The notes beneath the pieces were generated by a model. It did no database searches, was not told where the DNA came from, and saw nothing but the letters and a program-made list of their open reading frames with translations. A program made the position numbers and the translations under genes. Shown in pieces: positions 49,001 to 64,000 of a DNA stretch of 64,000 nt. Source of the stretch: Sclerurus mexicanus (Eukaryota; Chordata; Aves; Passeriformes; Furnariidae); assembly GCA_013396755.1 (NCBI GenBank), contig VWZF01005687.1, forward strand, positions 62,001 through 126,000. Reading direction: 5' to 3'. Each line of letters starts with the position of its first letter. Within the stretch, counting starts at the first letter, position 1.

Positions 49001-52000
49001 ACAACAGTGAGTTTGATTTGACAGACCAGAATCTTCCTGAATTAAATTGCTTTTATTGTTGGTTCAAATGCCCAGCAGATCTTTCTAGGTAGATTATAAG
49101 CATTACTTCAGTAGTGAACAGAATTATACTTATTTTATGCTATCAGTAAAAGGTATTTGTAGATCTCTCCCATTTTGATGTTTATCAAAATTGAGAGTGA
49201 CTGTCCTTAAGTGGAATGTTGGTCAATCTCAGGCAATTCATTAATTCCACAGAGTGCAAGAGATGGGAAAATAAACCTCACAGAATTATGTAAATTAGGT
49301 TTTAAAATTCAGTTTTATGATAACATTATCTACAAACATGATAAACTTACCTCTTGGTTATTGAGGTTCCAGTGGAACTTGTTGAATTTTAACATCTCTG
49401 AGCTAACATAAAGTTTAGGGAAAATATGATTTTGGCCTGGATGTGTAATAAAGAGGTTAAACCTAAATGATTCTACTCTAACTGAAAAGACAGTCCTATA
49501 CCTCACCCCTGCACATCATTGTGTAAGTTAAGGACTAGATGCTACACTTAACTCTGTAAAAACTGAAAGGGCTGATTTTGGTCTTTTTTTCCACTCTTAG
49601 GCACCACATTGATGTAAAGGCAGTTGTAAAAATCCTTAGAAAACCCTAGGAAAATTGATTTAATACAACAGTGTGGAGGTAGGGAGGATATGAGCAGCTT
49701 TGAGCTGTTAATTGGTGTGTGAAGAGCTGCCATGGCACTGTAGAGTTCCCAGGAAACCCTTCCTTGCAGCACAGATGCTACAGCTGGTCAGGCACAGCAC
49801 GGCTTGCCCTTCTCCTTTTTGGGCTCTACTCTACAAAAGCAGCAGCACAACATTGTTATGAGTGTATTTGTTGTGGGTTTTTTTCCTAAAACTATAGGAA
49901 AAGTCTCCTCCATACTGATGATTATAGCACACACTTACACAAGGCATGGAGGAGGAACAAGTGCATTACCAAAAAGGTGAAACTAATTTAAACCACCAAA
50001 ACTCACAATTCAAATAAGCCTGGTGCTCTAATACTGGCAGGTCATAAAGGGAAACGGTCAATGTATAGTCTCTTATGATAAATAGGCTTATTTCCTGTTC
50101 TTTAAATAAATCTGTATTTCTTATTTTGTTCTTGATTTGTAATCCGATCACTATTGTAGCAATAATGAGATCCCTGGGAGTTTAAATCAAAGTATTTCTT
50201 GTTAGTAATTTTGAGAGCCGATGTTAGTCTGGCATCATTAGCAGAACACAGTATTTGTAAACAGTGGGATTGCAGTATCTGATGCTGACTGCTGCTTTCG
50301 TGGCTGGCTGTGCATCGGTTGCCCAGGTTGTGGTCCAGAGTGTCTGGGTGTGGTACTCGGTTGCTATTTTGCTGATCAGTAACTACTTGGACCCTGAGGT
50401 TGCCTTACAGTGAAACCAGTAAGTCATTTATAATTTCCTCGGGGTTTTTACTGAAATTGTTACATGTTCTACAGATACCCTTACATTACTTAGTCCTGGT
50501 TCATGAGGTAGATGTTATAGTCAAGAGACATTGTTAATATGCCTTTAGAACTAATGGATTTATCTTCAGCAGTCCAAACAGCTCCTCGCCTGAGCTTGTT
50601 TTGTTCAGTGACTTAGACTTTTCTCTAGTTCCTAGGAATGCTGTGAAGGTTTTGAATACAGCTCAGGATTTGAGGTTCCTGAAAAATGCATTCAGAGCAT
50701 TTGAAACACAATTTAAGCCTTCCCAAGATAATCAAGCTGCAAATTGATCATGGGTAACCTTGATTCTAAATATATATCCCAACTGTATGAGTAAACACGT
50801 GTCCTGTGCAGGAGTGACTCACAACTTCTGAAGATCTTAACAAAGCACAGTTGAATCATCTAATTAGTACAACAGTAAACAAAAATTTCAAAACTTCTAT
50901 ATGGTTTTGGAGGGGCTAATCTTTTTCTATGTGTTGATACACACTTTTTCATTGCCTTTGAAAATAAGGTACATCTCAAAGAAAAAAAAATTGATGGTGT
51001 GTACACTGATTTTGTCTGCACTTGAAGAGAACTGGGATTAGGTGCACTTGCAAAAGGGTAATCATTGTGAAGATAACACAATCTCTTTTCAGTTCACAGT
51101 CTGAATTTTCTATTACTACTTATTATTTACATGCCACTTAAATTATTTTCAATGTTGTATAGAAATAAAAAGCATCACTTCTATTTCCACTCCCTTGGAA
51201 ATCTTCCTCCTTAGTGCCAAATTCTTTAGTTTCCATTTTGTGTCTTCAAGTGATTTGCTTAAGCCTCAGCCTCAGCTGCTATGACCACACTTGTCCCAAA
51301 GCTAGAACTCAGGATACCACAACATGATGTGCTGCTGATTCAAAGAGCGTATTCTGTGTTTGTGCAAGGGAAGCCAGTGAGCTGAATTATATTAAACAGT
51401 CTTACTCAGAGGGGAACTCTTAAAGGAACATCATTTTGTGCCTGAAGAGCTTCTAGAATCTTCTGTGTCCCAGTGATGCCAATGGAAGTGCCTCAGTAGA
51501 AGGGAGATGGAGGCATGAGGAGTCAGGATGAAAGATCTTTAAAAGAGTCATTTGAGATTCACTTTTCAATATGTAAAAGGCAAATAGATTTCAAGATGGT
51601 CTTAGTTCTCAGTCTTAAGCAAAGACTATTCAGCAGCTGGAGTCCATTCAGCAGTGTTTTACTGGACCTTGTGAAATCTCCACTTTCCTTTTCTTCCAGT
51701 TGTTTCATACATGACCACAGCCTCTTGAACTTCTGTGACAGTTATGGGCTGAAGGACAGAATAGTTTCCTTCCAAGCCAAGTAATTTTTGAACAACCATA
51801 TGCTTCTTTCATTTATAGAAGGCTAAATTCTCACCATGAACTTAAAGTCCAGAGCCAATTAGATGTCAAGAAAATACTGAAATTTAAGTCAATTGCAAAG
51901 CTTGTAAACAGTAATAAGGTCACACATTAATTTAACTGGACATCCAAGGAGATAATTTCACCTATCCAGCGCTTTTGCCATTAGTCACTGTACTTTGCAC

Positions 52001-52791
52001 TTGTCTTAGTCACAAAGCTAAAGAATGAAAATAGTATTAGACAATCCAGCCACATCACAGTATTTTAGTTTCTGGGATTATGAGTAATACATTAGAAATT
52101 TCATCCTTTAACTTCTTTGGTGAGTCCTGGAGATTACTTTTGATACCACCTAATTTTTGCATTAACTCATTGACAGAATACCTGTCATTTGCTGCATTCC
52201 TAGACTGACAGTAGAATCAGATCTAGTATTATACCTTGATTTTTGCTGTCTCACAAAAGTGAGAATTGTTTCAGAAGTGTATCCCTCCTTCCACGTTTGA
52301 AATTTCTCCCCAGTCCCCACACCGGCTTGTGCAGCACCACAGTGAATGTATCCAGACCTCCGTCCCTTTGCCTGCGGGAGCTGCTGGGGTTAGCTCACTC
52401 CACAGCTCGGGTTCGTGCCCCAGCTGGTGGCACTCCCTACAGTGATATTTAAATCAGCAGGGTGAGTTTGATATATGCCACCCTGGGTGACTGTTTTGTT
52501 AGTGTGCCCTAGGAATACCAATAAGCTCAGAAGTGTCTGATCCTCTGTGCGTAGGGGAGAGGAGAGGAGGGGGAGGTAAAACCTGTGTGCTCCTCAGGGT
52601 CTTTTACCAGTTGATCTGCACAAAGCAGATGTTCGGCTCTTTCTGGAGATCAGCACCATTTTAGATGTCTCGGACTCAGCATTTGTGAACACTAAAATCA
52701 CTAGTTTCCTTTGAAGGAATGCCCTTTCCAAGGACATTGTGCCATGGAGCAAATTTATAACATGAAAATCGTAGAGGAGTCCAGCTTTATG

Positions 52792-52950
<159 letters not shown>

Positions 52951-53675
52951 ATCTGTGTTATGTACATTACAGATTTCTGAATTATTATTTATACTAATCT
53001 GTCTTTGAGGCTATAGAACGAATTCATGACTAGACAGCTTACTTCCAGAAAATATTTACATAGATTACTTCAGTAGAGAATTTTATATTTCTTGGAAAAG
53101 TTTTAACTCCTTTTTGTTTATTGCAGTAAAGGCTAATGCAGCCATTTCTAATTCATACCAATAAAGTATCTTTACATTTTTGTACACCATAATATATTCT
53201 CTCCCTTTTTTTCCTCTGTGTTCCTGTGTCTCAATAAAAAATACCTAACTCATAAGGCCTGGGTTAATTATTAAAGACCTTGTTTTAGCTTGCCCAGAAA
53301 CCAGTGAGTACCCAATGAGACTTTGGAGTACTATGTACAATATTCAGCACTGTTTATATTGTCCAACAAGAAGATTTATCAATCAAAGAGTGAAAACATT
53401 TCCACAACAGTGGAACTGTGGCTTCTGTACTGTGGCATTACAAGCTACTTCTCAAAAAGTTCTGTGGAAACACTATAATAAAAAAACTGTTGCTGACAAT
53501 ATTGATGGTGAAATTACATCTAGAAGCAGTAAATTATCAGGATTATATTTTAGACCAATTTTAGAATGGCTGATCAAAGCCAATAATTTTTCTATTTATT
53601 GTGAGAATTGGTAGTGGTTAGATCTAATGAAGGCTGCTGATAGACACTCACTGTCCTAATTTCCTGCCTCATCAG

Positions 53676-53743
53676 AGCGTGTAACTGAAGTGAAGACTGA
53701 CATCTTCGTCACCAGTTTTGGGCCTGTTTCAGACCATGATATG
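53676..53743 (+). CDS. GABRA1: GABRA1 coding exon 3 (68 nt)
   Basis: The exon lies between CTCATCAG at 53675 and the strong donor GTAAGT at 53744. It completes Glu63 and encodes residues 64-85, RVTEVKTDIFVTSFGPVSDH then DM, matching the vertebrate alpha-1 sequence as I know it. This is the first beta-strand region of the extracellular domain, on the subunit-interface side. The 68-nt length is the standard one for this exon across the GABA-A receptor subunit family. It ends in phase 0, and skipping it would shift the frame. Confidence 0.97.
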
Positions 53744-55037
53744 GTAAGTGATGGCCTATATTTCTATATCATTTATTTTCTCTTGTCTTTTTAAACTGGA
53801 GGATGAAAGATCTATCCAATAACTTATTTACCCCTTTTAAGGCTGGACTTTCTTAAAGCCCTTGATCCAAAAATGCTGTCAGCTTTTATGTGCCACCATT
53901 CCTGCAATGAAACTGCACTTAAGTGCCCTGAAATTAGTAGCCTTGGTGATTTTAATAATGTGTTTTAACACACTTTCTATTTGCTACACAATGTATTAAG
54001 AAATGCATTAGGGTTTGGATCCGTATTCTTCTGGTCATGATTGCTTAGGTCCTTGCTGGCACATCACTGATCCAATTTGCCAAGAAAGATCATCATCTTA
54101 AAATGCAATTAACACTTACAGCTACAGTGTGACATCTGTACAGTCTAACCTGTATTTTTATATTAAAAGCTACTGATCAATGGGAAGTGACTTTCCTAGA
54201 TCTTGGCTGCTGAAAGAGAAGATTAATGAGATAATTAGTGTCACTTCTTTGTGGAATGAATATTAAAATCAAATTGCTAGATAACTGCAAGGGATGGAGA
54301 GGTTCAGAAAACTGAATGAAGATGTTGCAAGCCCGGATCTTAAGAGATATTAAAAGTTGTGTAGAAATACGGATAAGGTACTTAAAATTTTACATATAAA
54401 TGAGTTCTGCACAAGTTGGTTGCTATTGACAGGGAAGCATGGTCTGCAGCCACCAGTTATTGCTGGGTCCTGTATTAGGATCAGTGCTGGAAACATACTG
54501 ATTAATTTAAATGATGAAATGAAAACAGTTCAACCTTGTAGCTGGCTACATTTAGCTAAATACACTCACCAAAAGAAAGATTAAAAATAAAAAAAAAAAC
54601 AAAGACAAAAAATTATTATGGGTAAGGAAACAAGTTCTATTTCTTCCTGTACAGAATTGGCAGTTGTTTAATTTGGACTAAAACTATAGACCTTAAACAC
54701 CAGGTTATCACAAGTTTCTGATTACTCATAACTATGTTAAAGGAATGGAATAACAGAGAAAGTACCTTTTACAAGATAGTTTATTTTTCTAAGTGAACTT
54801 TATGAAAAGACACAATTTTCTTGACTGCTTGGAAAACAGCATTTATAAAGCTACAGTCAAATTTATAATTGCAGCTGATGCCATAGTATTTAAATGAGAA
54901 AGAATAGCTTGGACAGCACAGTTCGTGACCAGTAATTCTGCTTAGACCTACAACAGAAGGGTAATACAGGGAGATGGTGCTCTGCTCCTCAGCACATATG
55001 TATAGTACTATATATCTTTTATATTGTTCTATATATA

Positions 55038-55086
55038 TTTTAAATTGTTCTTCATTTTATATATATATATAATGAACAATTTAAAA
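55038..55086. repeat. 13-bp inverted repeat with (AT)n loop
   Basis: TTTTAAATTGTTC at 55038-55050 is perfectly repeated as its reverse complement at 55074-55086. The arms are separated by 23 bp that contain an alternating AT core. It could extrude as a cruciform or fold as RNA. I see no flanking target-site duplication or known element that would explain it. Confidence 0.85.
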
Positions 55087-56289
55087 AGTCCATTCAGTGA
55101 CTTACGCTTTTTTATTCTTTGATAATCTTGTGAAATTAAAATGTCTATTTATTACTGTAAATTATATGTTAAAAGAGAAGGAATTCCTTGGATTAAATAC
55201 TGGCAGAAACCATTGACATCCACAGTTTATGTTCTGGTAATTGGTTCATCAAAACACTTCATCTTTCCTGCCCATTTCAGTCTCAAAATAGGAAACCAAT
55301 AACCACTGGACAAACTGAAAACTTCTAACATAGTCATGTCACTGAAATACGTGGTTTAAAAATTTCATAGTCTTGCAGTTAAAGCTATAGCAGTTGCAGT
55401 TCGTAAGTGATCTGAGGCTGCTCCAGTTTGGCAGAGACCTCTCTTCTTGGGACAAGTCTGTTGTTAATTTTCTGAAAATTAAGATAATTTAATGTATTGG
55501 GTCATATCTGCATGTGGGAGATGAACAACAAAAGTGATGGATATATGCAAGGGAATGTATTCTTTGTACTGATTAGAGCTGTTGTGTATAAACCAGCTGG
55601 TTAAACTCATGTTTTCTTTGTTGAATCAGATTTACTAGAAAACTCTACTAATGAATAGCAATCTAACAAACAAACATGGATGCTTTCCTACTTGTAGACA
55701 TAAATTTGGAGTAACTGACAGGCCTGCTGAATTACTTGGGACTATTTGAGCATTCTTTGTAGTTTCAGGTGATCTGATTATTAAGTAGAAAGTAAAGCTG
55801 ATTTAACATTCCTAGGACAAACTGGTATTTACATGGGATTTGGGTTTTAAAGACTAATAAAATGCAGAAGCTAAAAATCATCTTTGAGAACTAGGAATAG
55901 AGATATTTGAAAACAGAATTATTGACTTCAGCTATAATTTGGTACATGAATTACTATAGCACACGGGATCACTACATACAAAAAAATCTCAAAAATAATT
56001 AAAGACCCATAGAACATTGGCTCCTATTTCAGTCAGTTAAACAAGAGAAAGAATTCTTCAATCTCTTAGTAAAGTGTGTGACCAAGAAACACAGAGGCAG
56101 GTGTTCATATGTTTTGAAAACTCAAGAATTCACAGAAAAGTATTTAGTGTAAAACTCCCACTCACCTCCCGTGAAAAGTAATGCACGTGCAGCCTACTCG
56201 TGTTAAATCCTTTGCTTAAGGAACTCAGTGTGAAATCAGAGACAGAAAGATAAAATGAAGATCTTGCCAGATATTAATTTCAAGACACA

Positions 56290-56590
56290 TTCGGTGCAAA
56301 GTCCTCTGCGCCTACCGCAGCTGGTTTAGTCACCGCCGCTGGGGCTCCCCGGCTTTGCTCGCCCGGGCACGTTCGCGGCCAGCGCGCTCCGGGGCTTTGA
56401 GTCACCGGGAGGCGCCGGGAGCGGCTGTGCTGGCCCGGGGGGACGATGTGAGAGCCCAGCCCGGTGGCTGGGACGGGCAGGGAGCTGCTCCAGCACAGGC
56501 ACAGGGAGCCGTCGGCACACCCGGACCATCTGTGCAGGAGCGCGAAGGCGCTCGCAGAGACAGTCGCTCCGTGTATCGGGGAGTACGTGG
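56290..56590. promoter_or_regulatory. Isolated intronic CpG island
   Basis: About 300 bp of CpG-dense, GC-rich sequence sits inside AT-rich intron DNA, some 2.5 kb downstream of coding exon 3. It includes clustered words such as GCCCGGGC, TTCGCGG and CAGCGCGCTCC. Open frames on both strands (up to 119 codons) are domain-free and explained by the composition. It could be an internal or antisense promoter, a methylation-free regulatory site, or a GC-rich insertion. Confidence 0.6.
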
Positions 56591-57102
56591 TGTTTCTACC
56601 CACTCTCAACTACTCTCTTTTAAAAGCAGCATAGACATAACCTGCTATTCTATAAAGAGAATGCCTTGGTTTGTTCTTATGAATAAAGTTACACAGGAGA
56701 AATGTACTTTTTAAAATAAAATTTTTTTCTTTGCAAGAATTTTGCAGGTTTTCAGGCATGTTCTATGGAACTGATCAACAGATACCTGGCTACTCTCACA
56801 TAACTCTCACTTTTGTGACGTTTTTGGCATATATTATTTGGAATTAGAAATATTTTAAAATTTAACTTTTTTGTAAAGATAGAGTTTTTTTTATAGTACA
56901 CCTTCATTCCCACTTTTTCTGTGCTATAAGCTTTTCAGGATTATCTGTTCCTGTACAGCACTTCACGTAGACCACAGAGTGGTGTACCCTGCGAATAAAC
57001 AATCTCCAGGGAGAGATATTAGATGAGTAAATTAGAGAACATTTAAGCCAAAGTGTTAAAAAATATTCAATACCATATAATTTATGGCAAGTGCAGATAG
57101 AA

Positions 57103-57125
57103 TTTTTTTTTTTTTTTTTTTTTTT
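57103..57125. repeat. Poly-T tract, 23 nt
   Basis: An uninterrupted run of 23 T on the + strand within the intron. It could be the A-tail of a reverse-oriented retrocopy, but no retrocopied body is recognisable beside it, so simple homopolymer slippage is as likely. Confidence 0.9.
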
Positions 57126-59034
57126 ACCTGCACACTATGGAATGAAGAGCCCTCACTGTAAAGAATTTATTCCGAATTTCACCTCACTCATATGTTTGCA
57201 CACAGGCCACTGCTATTGTACATGGTTGAGAGATAATCCTTCTGTTCCCTTGCTCTGAAGCAAAGAAAACCCTAAGCAGAGTATCTGATGACTCTACCTT
57301 AAAGATCACCTGTCTGACAGGATTCATTTGAGGAGAATTAGTGTCCATACTAAAGTGGGTAGTGAAAGCTGAAGAGCTGAGATATTTCAGCCAAAATGAA
57401 TTCATCCTATATGGTGCAATGGCCTGGGATAGAGAAAGATTCAGTCTGTTCCAGGCGTGACCTGTCAGCTACGTTTTAATTGAATTCTATCTCATGTTAT
57501 AAGGTCCCTTATCAAATCTATCAGACTCCTTGTTCTTTTCCAGCATAAGAACCTTTTGTTCATATAAAGTGAAGAGCCAGACTCCCTTCTCTCAACTGTA
57601 CCATCTCCCACTCACCTCCTTTGCATCTGAAAGAGAAAAGGGAATGGCTGATGTCACCTTCTGGGCATGTCTTTTACCTTTCCCATGTGTGTAGGATGAA
57701 ATTTTCTTTGGTGCTAGTAAAACATGGAGGAAATCCTATATTTAAATGACAGATACTTGTCTTTTGCACCTCCTTCTGTCTTACTCTGCTGCACACCTGG
57801 GGCGAGATTTTGCTCACAATTCAACCTAAGGCTATGACCAAGCAAAATTCTGAAGCAAGTAATTGTTTATAAATGCACAACTGCTGAACAAATTCAGGCT
57901 TCAGCAGTTCACTGAGCACGTGATTAAAAAAAATGGAAATACAATTAAGTATGCACCAAAAGGATTCACAGGTCTAGGATGTAAATAAAACACAATTAAA
58001 TTTAAAAAAAAAATCAAACCAAGCAAACCCAAAGTAAGAACACCCCATGGAATGACAACATTTTCATGTTGACAAGAAATTTATTCAGGCCTTTCATGCC
58101 CTAAAAGAAGGAAAACCATATCACTGGTAAGAATCACCATTCTTTTTTGCTAATAGTTGCACAAGGAATAAACAGCTCACAACTGCTTATGTTGGATTGA
58201 GTGTTGCTGTTTGCTAAAATAAAAAACAGTAAGTTTTTCATATTTTCACCCAATATACATCTATATTTTTTGTATAACAGTCCAACATCTCTTTCTTAAT
58301 TTCACCCTCTTCCTCTTAACTTTGTTGCTGTTGCCTTGTAATAAATACTTCTTTCATTTCCTTGTGTGTGTTAATTATTTTGATTCTCCACATGTACAGT
58401 GAGTCAGCCACTCCTTCTCTTTCCCACTGGCCCAGTCCTCATGCAGTCAAGCTGTAAGTCCTGGCCCAAAGCTGTCCTCAGCTTGTGCTCTCTGTAGTCC
58501 AGCAGTGGAGCCCAACAAACCATTCCGTATCTCATCCATCAGACCACATCATTTTAGTGAACCGTGAACCTTTTGCAGGTTGATTATATGTCTGTGCTAA
58601 TGAGACACTTAGAACAAAAGGCTGTAGTAAGACCCTGTTTCACCAGGCTTGTTTTGTTCCGAGACAATCCTTCCGGTGCCTCACATGCTGGCCACCCAAC
58701 TGCAGTTTCAATTACAGTTTTGTGAAAGGTGAAGAACAATGGAGAAAAGGCTGAACTGTTTTGTTTCCACTCTATTATACCTCAAACTCTTGTGTAACTT
58801 TTGAAATACTATTCTTCCTGACATTTATTCTGTTGAACACAGTAATTATATTGTAACTGTTTAATAACCAGCTTCCAGTTCATTGTAAGTAATACAGAGA
58901 ATAAATGTTTTGATAATTATTACTTTCATTAATAGTCATTTTGCTTCTAGGGAACGGTAAGAACATACTTTTCAAGTTCTCATATTGCAACATATGACAT
59001 CATAAGTGTCTCCCTTTTTTCTGAATTGATGTAG

Positions 59035-64000
<4,966 letters not shown>

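Larger units (their letters stand above)
53744..59034 (+). other. GABRA1: GABRA1 intron between coding exons 3 and 4
   Basis: 5291 bp with GTAAGT and GATGTAG ends. Mostly AT-rich. It holds an AT-cored inverted repeat (55038-55086), an isolated CpG-rich block (56290-56590) and a 23-nt T run (57103-57125). No extra coding exon is seen. Confidence 0.85.

Overview
This is vertebrate nuclear DNA and almost certainly from a bird. It has long AT-rich introns and intergenic DNA, few repeats, a 3'-anchored CR1 LINE fragment of the avian/reptilian type, and short coding exons with GT/AG splice sites. Nothing in it looks prokaryotic, and most open frames are chance or composition-driven. I cannot name the species.

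The one recognisable protein-coding gene is GABRA1 on the + strand, encoding the GABA-A receptor alpha-1 subunit. Five consecutive coding exons are visible: 40389-40462, 44221-44333, 53676-53743, 59035-59255 and 60861-60943. They splice in frame to residues 1-186 plus the first base of codon 187. This covers the signal peptide, most of the ligand-binding domain, two N-glycosylation sites, the benzodiazepine-site histidine and both cysteines of the Cys-loop. The gene runs off the right edge. The rest of the extracellular domain and all four membrane helices lie beyond position 64000.

Positions 1 to about 36800 are non-coding DNA upstream of GABRA1. In other vertebrates the next gene on that side is GABRA6, but no GABRA6 exon is visible here. 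The stretch holds one CR1 fragment (21431-21564), one decayed non-LTR retrotransposon tail with a zinc-finger-like C-terminus (31010-31466), a G-quadruplex motif (33901-33924), a possible ancient MIR-like relic, and a possible conserved element near 9.6 kb.

From about 36.8 to 38.5 kb there are two adjacent CpG-rich blocks, the probable GABRA1 promoter region. The second has a TATA-like element, a likely 5' non-coding exon ending in a strong splice donor at 38127, and two short upstream ORFs. The start site and this exon are inferred, not proven.

The introns hold a 159-bp (ATACAT)n array, an AT-cored 13-bp inverted repeat, a 23-nt T run, an isolated CpG island inside intron 4 (about 56.3-56.6 kb) and a CpG-enriched block inside the last visible intron (61.7-62.3 kb). 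I found no undescribed multi-gene system. The points most worth checking are the two intragenic CpG blocks, the retrotransposon remnant and the upstream ORFs.
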